In this document: positions 56,331-64,000 of the stretch, piece after piece | Layout of the letters: every line of letters starts with the position of its first letter | How positions within the stretch are numbered: the first letter of the stretch is position 1 | NCBI GenBank assembly: GCA_019722365.1 | Contig: JADFUC010000924.1 | Span: 1 to 64,000, forward strand | Direction: 5' to 3' | Source: Lithospermum erythrorhizon | Taxonomy: Eukaryota; Streptophyta; Magnoliopsida; Boraginales; Boraginaceae | DNA: 64,000 nt | Position numbers and translations under genes: made by a program | Notes under the pieces: model-generated | Told to the model about the DNA's origin: nothing | The model's database searches: none | Seen by the model: the letters and a program-made list of their open reading frames with translations, nothing else

Positions 56331-57830
56331 GTATTTAACTGCTTAAATGCCCATTTACATTCAAATAGGAGGCCGTTGGTAAATCAATGAGGATGAGCCT
56401 CGTTTTGGTACATAGAATCCATCTCCCGGATTATGGTTTTGCCATTTGTCGGCCATCCTTGCTATTCATTGCTTCTTTATGCAGAGTGGGCTCATCATTT
56501 CTGATGATGAAAGCTTAAGCGTACCATTTCCGGTTGGTAGAAGCGTCCACTGTTGGATCTCACAGGGGTTGGTTAACCATGAGCACCACGTGGATCGAGA
56601 AGCTGGGTCTTACATGAAAGAGAAGTTCCCGATTCTTGTGGTGTGTGGATGCTTACATAGAATTTAGATGCGTCGATATTGACCGTCGGCAGGGCACCAT
56701 CGAGAGATGAACTGCAAATTCTTACAGATCATACGGGCGGATGTTCACTTTTCAAGGAATTACTCGCTGTTAGCGATGAAGATTTTGTCTTGGTGAAGTA
56801 ATGTAAACTGTTCATGGATATCGCATGAAATAGCATTTATCGGTTGAGCAAGTTTATCTTTTTTAATCCTCTTAACATAAGCTTAAGGCCCAATCTTTAG
56901 AAAAACACAGGAATCTTCCCGAACCACGCAGGTTCATGGGGTTTTATCTGCTTGTTTAGTTGGTGTCTGTTTTGAGTAAGTGCCAGCTTAAGTGCATATC
57001 CCAGGAAAGTGTGGTAGATCAGGATAGGCTCTCATAGATCAGACAATGCATCGAAGAGGTTCCGATTTCCTCGCTGAGGACCATAATTTATCTTTGTGGC
57101 GTTCTGCTTTGGAGTGAGTTATTGAAAACATTTATTTCTCACAAGATGAGTATTGAACTTCGTGGCTGAAATATTCTCCACTCTCATGAATGCATGAATC
57201 TTTATTGTCTTATTCGGTGGTTTCTTCGTTTTGGAACTCCTTGCGTTCTCAAAGGACTTTCGTGTTTGTAATGCCGTGGGATACCTGAAACCGTATTTCT
57301 TTGTGAGTCAAGTAGGTAAATGTAATGAAGTAATTATAGCATCCTCTTTGCAGGATGTGTTCATTGGCCCGCATCATTGATGTGTATGATCTGATAAATT
57401 GTTTTCTTCTTTTCGTTTAAGCGTTAAGAAGGCACTGGTCATTGCTTGAGGAAGAATAAGACTACGCTTATCATTATGATTCATAGTGACCTTAGTATTC
57501 CGCGGGAGTGGGTTTAGCGATTAGGTTCTCGTTAATGTATTTAATTCTGCTTGATGCCGTAGGTATGTTTGGTTTAAGTGTTAAACTATTCGTTTTATGT
57601 TTATGTTATATGACTCGTTAATCATGTCACAAAAGCGTATAAGGCCATTTTGAAGGGGAGCGGTGCAAATATTTGCCAGATTCGCGAAGTGATCTAGAAT
57701 TCATCAGGGATGTTGAAAATGAAAAACCATCATTATTCAAAAGCGAAATGAAATAATATTCCACCACGAGTGCGGGTACATAGTAAACGGAGATAAGTTT
57801 CAAAACAAGGCCCGTGGGCAAATTTAAACT
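56330..57830 (-). pseudogene. Element J integrase
   Basis: The N-terminal lead-in reads GLVLKLISVYYVPALVVEYY, then FISLLNNDGFSFS (57627-57821), the copia 'YVPxxxxNIISVSxLDxxGF' block between protease and integrase. A SFLGYALKLALTQNR-like segment near 56950-57000 matches the conserved 'FWGYALxTAxxxLNR'. The zinc-binding and DDE residues are not confidently placed. Confidence 0.65.
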
Positions 57831-58170
57831 AATGGATCACTGAGGGCCTTGACATGGCGCCGTTTCAGCGCGCGGATCCGTTTCCCTCTTTGGTCTTACA
57901 TGACTTGAGTTCTGCGTATTACGACAAATAGGAACATGACGGTGTCTGGCCACAGTAGAATTAGAAGTTATGCGAACTTGATAACATACGTACACATGGT
58001 GCGATTAAATGGGGCCATTCTTCTATAAATACATGTGAACTTCAGCGAATTCATTTCCATTGACCCGGGTTTCCGCCAATAATGACAACGTAAGTCGCTT
58101 CCCAACTCTCCTTTCCAGTGACCGTGGGGATTACTCGAACTTCGCCCAGTGCTTTGCCGTGAACTCATGC
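57830..58170 (-). pseudogene. Element J zinc knuckle/protease region
   Basis: The frame 57968-58168 and a shifted one give RCHYWRKPGSMEMN and GGNPGQWK, together corresponding to C-x-H-C-GKPGHWKRNC, then KFTCIYRRM. The protease Asp-Ser-Gly is not recognisable. Position between gag and the YVPA block supports the call. Confidence 0.5.
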
Positions 58171-58810
58171 CTTTGAATTTCTTCTTTGTTTTTAGACCGC
58201 TGAAAGCGGAAGGGAGTAGAGATTTTAGTGCTTTTACCAGGGTTAGATCTCGGCGTTAAGTGATCATCTTATGCGGGTTCGTTTAGGAATAACTCAAACT
58301 TGTGCATATTGAGTTCATAGCAAGCGAGAGGTATCTGGAAGAAACAGGATGAGATCCACAGCCAGTTCTTTTCGAGGTAACACAATTGCCCAGGCGGATT
58401 AGTCGATCAGCCATTCAGAACTGCGGCTGTCAGTTTCCCCCGAACTATGCTTTGTCAAAGGAAACACAGAACTGATGTATCTACCGTTTAAGCTTCATTT
58501 GAGTCAATTCCTCGAGTTGCGGTGTATATGTCATATCTTTGCCACACTTTCTATTGAATTTGGAGCGAAGGTTCCATATTGCTTAAACATGAGACATTGG
58601 ACATCAGCGGCATCAGACTTATTGTACTTTTGTGGGATCTGCGATGGGAGCCTTTATCGTTAGGTTTCGGGGAACATTGTTATTGTATTCGTTCACTCCT
58701 CTTTGCTTGGGGTTCTCGAGTTTCGAGACCACTGGTCAAAATTGAGTTATTAAAACAAGCTTTTCAAGTCTTTGGCTGAGCGAGTTCTTAGAATGCTTGA
58801 TAGTGGTAGC
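58170..58810 (-). pseudogene. Element J gag
   Basis: The minus strand near 58800 starts ATTIKHSKNSLSQRLEKLV, matching a copia gag start. Stitched frames then give ENPKQRGVNEY, SDAADVQCLMFKQY and a SNMEPSLQ variant (58570-58640), corresponding to the family's 'DVxCLMLxxMxPxLQ' segment. Frames change about every 15 codons. Confidence 0.6.
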
Positions 58811-60898
58811 CAAAATTAATTCTACAAATAGTAAATAAAATAACAAACTCGATGAAACTATAAATAAAAAACAACTTTCCAAATAAATTGTAAGTAAAAT
58901 ACTAATACTTCAAAATCTACGAAATATATTAGTACTCAGGGCCTATTACGGCAAATTGACAATGACAACATACATTTTGAATCGAGTTAATAGTAGGTTC
59001 ACATGAGACCAGTTATGTAAACTACACACGCTGCGTATGCATCTAACTACGGGATCTTTTGACGTTATCCCCGAAACCGGTTAAGCGTACGATTAAACCA
59101 AAGTGTTACTTGGATTGATCATCACGAAAGCGCAGCGTTGGTGAAATCAACTGACGATCCGTTTGTCATATCAAATGCAACATTTAGCAACACACTTGAT
59201 ACGGTGTACCCAATTAATCTGATTGATTCTGTAACTTAAGTGACTTGATCTTTTGCTTAAATTTTAATTAGTCGATTATTATTACTTTGTTTTCATTTAC
59301 TCATCATCTAGCACATAATCAGCCAATCATGCAACATGAAAAAATAAAACAAGTAATGCACATTGAAGATATACGATATGGCCCCTAGAACCTACTATAA
59401 GTATCAAATACTAGTAAGTCTGATGCTTTGTGTCTTGTATACGGATCCATACGAGTCCATGATCGCGCGTGAAATGATCGCCCGATATCTTCAACATTAC
59501 AATATTTACATACTAACCCATCTTAGGCAGCTTTGAAGCTTGTGGGTAAAGCAGGTAAATAAATAAATACAAGAAATAGCAATGTTCAATTAAATTTCTG
59601 ACATTACGGTTCGCTTGAGGCAGAAAAATAAATAAATGGTAGTATACATGTACTCCATTCAATCACCCATTACAAAATATAGGCACTTTATTAAATCACA
59701 TAAATGAGACTTAATAAATATTTTAAATGGCATTGGAAAATGCATGTTTGTAATTATCAAATTAATTAATCCATTGTAATTACCGTATTAAAATTAATTA
59801 ATATAAACTCGATTATCCATACAGCGTGTCAATTAATAATTATTACCAATAATTGTGCCGTATACATATTATAGAAAATATTCATCACAAATATATTCTA
59901 AAATACATTAAGTAGTAGAAATTATTTACATAATTGTTATATCCTTTTAAATTAATTTAAAAAGATATAATATAAAGGAAATTAATTAGATACATCAAAT
60001 AATTAATTACATTGAATTGATTAAAATGACAAATAATCAATAAAACGAAATATAACTAGTCCCATAATTTTAGAAAACCAAAATAAGGAATAGAATTGAA
60101 TTAGGGTTTTCAAAATTAAGCGCCTTGTCATCAATAGGCTCGGGCAGCTAGGCTGTGGATTCTACAGTCACCGACCGCAGCCGCCCCTCGCCTAGGTCAT
60201 GCGTCCGACCGTCATTTTGAAATACTAAAAATCACCCCGATCCGACACCGGGCTGGCATGGCTAAGGGTAGGAAGTCGTCGGCGATTATATTAATAATAC
60301 CATATTACTTCGGTTTGATTTAATTTAGTGCGTTTGTAGAATTGTTTTTGGAGGCCTTAAAATTTTTTTAAAATTTATGAAATTCGAACAAAGTTAAACT
60401 CCATAATTTTCTTAGACAAAATCACTGGTGGATTTCATTAAAATAAATTATTCATATTTAATTATTAATTAAACGGTCAATCTCAAAATTGTTTTGAGGC
60501 ACTTAGAAAAATCCAGAGGTATGAGATTTAATAGGTCTTCACGTGCTATCTGGGTTCAGAAAAAATTAGGTGTTAATTTTACAAAATTTTACATGCCCCA
60601 AACCGTTTTACAAAAGCTGTTTTGAAAGCAAAATCAATTAAATCGTCCTTTTTAATTTATGAAACAAAATCATATTAACAAAATATGATAATACATCATC
60701 ATAAATTTGCCAACACATGTAAATCAATAATCAAGAACATGGTGATTTATTCTCATCATATATTTATCGATTAAATATATGAGCAAAGATAATAAAATAT
60801 AAAAAAATTGATAAGCATAAGCAAGCATCCAAATAATAATGTAAAAGCAAGCTTTAATTTGGCTCATGATGCCTTTGAAGAAAATTACTATGGATATA
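58811..60898 (-). other. Element J 5' leader (2.1 kb, AT-rich) with a GC-rich island
   Basis: Unusually long for a copia 5' leader. Mostly AT-rich, no ORF recognised, and no convincing Met-tRNA PBS next to the LTR at 60898. 60117-60285 is a sharply GC-rich island (GCCGCCCCTCGCCTAGGTCA and flanks) that stands out from its surroundings. It may hold a secondary insertion. Confidence 0.4.
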
Positions 60899-61889
60899 TG
60901 GTATAAGCCTAAATCCATAGTTCCGAGGGATCTTTAAAATTGCATACTATATTGTGATAAAAACATATAATTGAATTACATGAGCAGGAGGACTTACCGG
61001 TGCGGTAAATTCACTTATTTAAAAATCCGCACGAGCTTCAAATTCACAACGTGAATTTGACTTCCTGACTCCTTGTTGTAATATCGATGTTATGATATCT
61101 GGTTAATTAGGGAGGAGATTTGGTCGAGAACTAATCATCTTCAGTAGCATGAGGATGAACAAAACGGAAAAACCCCCGAAATTCTTGGGAGAATTTCCCC
61201 GGCAAAGAGAGAGAGGCGGCTACTAGGAGTTTTTTAGTGAAAAAGTTTTTTACAAAAACTTATGATGAAAAACCTAAAGTTTGCTTATATAGGGCTAGGA
61301 CAAAAAGCAAGGCTGGAATGTGACTTAGATTAAGTAGCTTGGCTGCCGTTAACTCTATTAGTTCGTTAAGACACTAATGAGTTGCTAATGAAGTTGAACT
61401 ATTTAATTAAGCTAATTAAATAGTAATGAGTCGATATCGATAATCTTTCAAGTTATCGATAAATACTAAAATTACTCGAGACGATTAAATAGCTATTTGA
61501 GTAGATTCTATTTATTCGATCGATATTCTACATAAAATGTAAGAACCACTTGCCAGGTAGAAATACATTTACTCAATTATATAGTTCTCTTTAATTTAAA
61601 TACATGAAATATAGCTGGCGTCATTGTGTATTAATGTGACCTTAGGCTCGAGATAATAGTAAAGTTGTATAATAATAATAATTGACGGTCACTTATTGTT
61701 ATAACGATTAATAGTAGATCTAGCAATGGCTCGCCAACATAAATTATCCTTGAGAACCCTTTCGTATACCCAAATTTACTAAGTTGAACACATGTTACGA
61801 TAATCACATTTAACAGTTGATAGTAGTTGCTCTGCCCGATTGTCGCCTTGAGCGTAATAAATGGAATCAGTGCCATTGATTTCCAACCT
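60899..61889 (-). repeat. Element J 5' LTR
   Basis: Matches the 3' LTR (53195-54185). The minus-strand TATA box CCCTATATAAGC lies at about 61283-61296. The start TTGGAAATCAATGG is at 61887. Confidence 0.85.
61286..61293 (-). promoter_or_regulatory. TATA box of J 5' LTR
   Basis: CTATATAA on the minus strand, about 600 bases into the LTR. It is conserved in the 3' LTR at about 53577-53584 as CTATATGC, where it is mutated. Confidence 0.5.
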
Positions 61890-62490
61890 CTGATCCAGAC
61901 GCTTCGGCCAATTCGAGATGTGCCATGCACTCCCACAGGGGCTTTTCTAAGCAATTAGAGGCCAAGTAGCACCCGCGGGCTTTCTTACGAATCACAATAT
62001 ACTGCGTTCCGTGTTGCGTAGGAAATTTCATCTTGAGATGTATTGGTGATACCATCATTTTGAACTATGAGAGCGCCGGTCGGCCTATTATCCCATTGTA
62101 GGCCCCGTCCGCCATGTCCATGATGGTGAACTCCCTTTATCTTCGTTGCTGCTACTTGGTGCTTGTTGTGATAATCTCTTTGATACCTAGTGAGCTTCTG
62201 GCGTCTCGGTGAATCGTACCCAGTGAATTGTTCTTTACCGGTCACGTCTACTTTATTTCGTCTCTATTTCGATAGGTATCCAAAAATAGGATATCACGAA
62301 CTTCTGATGTCTGCAAGCATCCGTCCCACCCCAGCAGAGTTAGCTATATCGCAGGTGATGACTAAAGAATAATGCCCCGTGTGGTATTATGTCCACTGAA
62401 AGTCTTTACGGGAGAAAGAGACGAGTCAGAGCTTCAAGGAAATAACATCACATGGATTTACTCGTATAACCTCATTAGACATAAACCCCA
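61890..62490 (-). other. Flank of element J, probably Tat-type gag-pro spacer
   Basis: No gene recognised. Short frames exist on both strands (61985-62245 minus, 62190-62372 plus). By position it is 3' of the gag remnant that follows. Confidence 0.3.
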
Positions 62491-62491
62491 T

Positions 62492-62932
62492 CTAGTACTC
62501 AATTAGCCTCATTCTGCCCCCAAAGATGGCGTTGACCGCTTTCGTGATGTTGGGACATCCATCGGCGATCCGTCTACTCCGGACGAAGCGTTGATTCGCT
62601 GGCTGGGGTGTGGCATGGATCTGGTCCTGCCGGTGCCCCGGAATGAGCTTCTCATCTAGATCTTGAGATGGAGCGTCGTCGGTATCGTCCGTAATCACTT
62701 GTGGTATTGGTAGAACGCCGTATCCGCAGTTGGGAGGTCTTTTGTTGAGGTGGTGGCTACGGTTGCGGTCGCCGATTTCGAGGAACACACGTTCAGTGAG
62801 GTCTTCAAAGGGTGTCGAATTGTTCAATCTTCTCTCCTTATAGCCTTCTTCCCTCTGCCTTGGATTTCCACAGAGGCGTGAAAAGCGCGCCCACTGGAAT
62901 GCTCCGGTCGGGTATGCCTCTGTCAGTGCCAA
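62492..62932 (-). pseudogene. Tat-type gag remnant with C-terminal knuckle region
   Basis: A 146-codon minus-strand frame. It includes RRLNNSTPFEDLTERVFLEI, GDRNRSHHLNKRPPN and, in a neighbouring frame, KYCRYHK-like followed by DDASHLK and IRRG, corresponding to the Tat gag end: 'FTPLxxxxxxVLxQIxDxxxLxxPxxxKxPPxxRxxxxYCxFHxxxGHxTxxCxxLKxxIExLIxRG'. The same orientation as the pol at 46412-48330 suggests one element split by J and other insertions, which is inference. Confidence 0.6.
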
Positions 62933-64000
62933 ATGCTCAATGTCAAGCGCGCCCGTCTTCGGGGCTCACAGGTTTCACTTGACTGGTGGCACCAAATGCA
63001 TTAGTAACTGCCACTGTCAGCCCTTCTTCCTCTTGCTTCCTCACATCGGATGTACTTACTAGGACCGTTCATTGCCTCGATTCGATATATGTTTTCTTGA
63101 GAAGTGACTCCTTAAACTGTACCGTCATGAGAAGCTCTCGCTACTCCTTGGCCCATATTTTGATTAGCTCCACAGTATGAGGTAGAACTCGTTTGAAATC
63201 GCTCTGGGAAGGAGAAGCGAGATTGACTTGAGTCTCCTACATCGGTAATTCGTGAGGAATGTTCGTGCTTTGTCACTTGCGGACTCTCACGCGTAGGATT
63301 AAAGTGAACCGGTTCTTAAACTCACAGAGCATAATGCGCCCTTACAGTAACAGTTGAACTTGGCAATGCAGTCGAGGCTAGAGGATGGCTAGAAGGAGGC
63401 TCTGCGTCTGACGTCTTCTGCCGGTGATGGAAGGACATTTGGAGATGAAATTCCCGCGATGTGATCTTTCGGATCTTCCTTAAGTGGGTGGTAAGTGTGA
63501 GTTTTGTACGCGTGATTGCGCTCCCATTGAGAAGGGCTAAATCATACTAACTCGATTATTGGTCCTTTAGTGTTTGCACATCAATTGTTGTAGGGGCCTC
63601 CACACTGCCATTGCGAGGTGGCGTAAAGCGTCAGTGAGGGGCAGGGGGCAAGCTGTCTCACCACTTGACTCCATGGCGACTTTGTTGCCCCATGCCTGTT
63701 GTTCCACTCCAGCAGGGAGTGTAGGTGTAGGTCTCTTCCTTCCTCCCCGGGCCGGGCCCGATACCTCGTTGGTTCTACTCGCTTCGAGGAAGCGTAGGAT
63801 GTCTTCCCAGGAGCTTTGCATCATCTTCACTGCTGTTGTTCTCGTCGTTTCATGAATTATCCAAGCCGTCTCTCCGATTAGGTCGAGGGCCGATCATGGA
63901 GATCACCCGAGTTTGGCCCATTGATCTTTGGAAGGTCATTTTCGTCATGCTCATTTTCTTCTGTGATGATGGCCATGATGATAGTTCGTGTGTGGGTGGT
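62933..64000 (-). pseudogene. Probable Tat-type gag N-terminal part
   Basis: Placed by order upstream of the knuckle region. The frame 63567-63830 (87 codons) is Ala/Arg/Pro-rich and starts MKMMQSSWEDILRFLEAS. No certain match. The window ends inside it. Confidence 0.35.

Larger units (their letters stand above)
53195..61889 (-). mobile_element. Element J: full-length Ty1/copia element, minus strand
   Basis: Both LTRs (53195-54185 and 60899-61889, about 990 bases each) and the copia order gag, protease, integrase, RT, RNase H are present, read from right to left. The LTRs start on the minus strand near GTTGGAAATCAAT and end TTATAC(C/T)CA. An AAATGGGC-type polypurine tract adjoins the 3' LTR. 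The flanks are Tat-like sequences, so J probably inserted into such an element. A clean target duplication was not seen. Reading frames are heavily broken. Confidence 0.8.

Overview
This is a window of a plant nuclear genome, most likely a eudicot. It is almost entirely nested LTR retrotransposons around one intact host gene. The plant assignment rests on chromodomain Ty3 elements with a PBS matching initiator Met-tRNA, Sirevirus-type and other Ty1/copia elements, Tat-type Ty3 pol, a Stowaway MITE and a plant-type alpha-crystallin/tail-anchor gene. I saw no bacterial operon, CRISPR array, rRNA or convincing tRNA gene.

Layout. 1-5295: 5' half of a minus-strand Tekay-like element (A: 5' LTR, PBS, gag, protease, start of RT), inserted in the 5' LTR of a plus-strand element (K, 5296-12564) whose 4.3 kb interior has no recognisable gag or pol. 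12565-15942: a TA microsatellite and decayed copia remnants, including an RT-RNase H fragment. 15943-27909: a solo LTR (C) with a perfect ATATA target duplication, split by a minus-strand Tekay-like element (B, 16406-25689, TTTAC duplication). B contains a 1.2 kb tandem duplication of gag end, protease and RT start, and a truncated 5' LTR. 27910-31255: the low-copy part, with a two-exon RTM2-like gene (182 codons, minus strand) whose 2.15 kb intron holds at least three MITEs, and SINE-like heads on either side. 31256-36876: a minus-strand copia element (D) interrupted by a plus-strand solo LTR (E). 37020-45800: Sirevirus-type material (LTR, multiple polypurine tracts, env-like valine/threonine/aspartate-rich ORF, gag start, PBS and a 5' LTR), with protease, integrase, RT and RNase H absent. 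45801-46411: a copia-type LTR. 46412-49200: minus-strand Tat-type pol. 50066-50545: plus-strand remnant resembling the plant 'putative gypsy type transposon' domain. 53195-61889: a minus-strand copia element (J) with both LTRs and all domains. 61890-64000: minus-strand Tat-type gag.

The retroelements are not functional genes. Frames break every few dozen codons, so domain calls come from stitching frames by eye. In contrast the RTM2-like gene has an open frame, consensus splice sites and an exon sum divisible by three. The indel density in the high-copy parts may partly be an assembly or polishing artefact.

The most interesting observation is a shared architecture. LTRs of at least five unrelated families carry a short tandem array whose unit is itself an inverted repeat, in one case with paired changes that keep the stem. 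Palindrome arrays are known from maize Sirevirus LTRs; here they also occur in chromodomain Ty3 LTRs.
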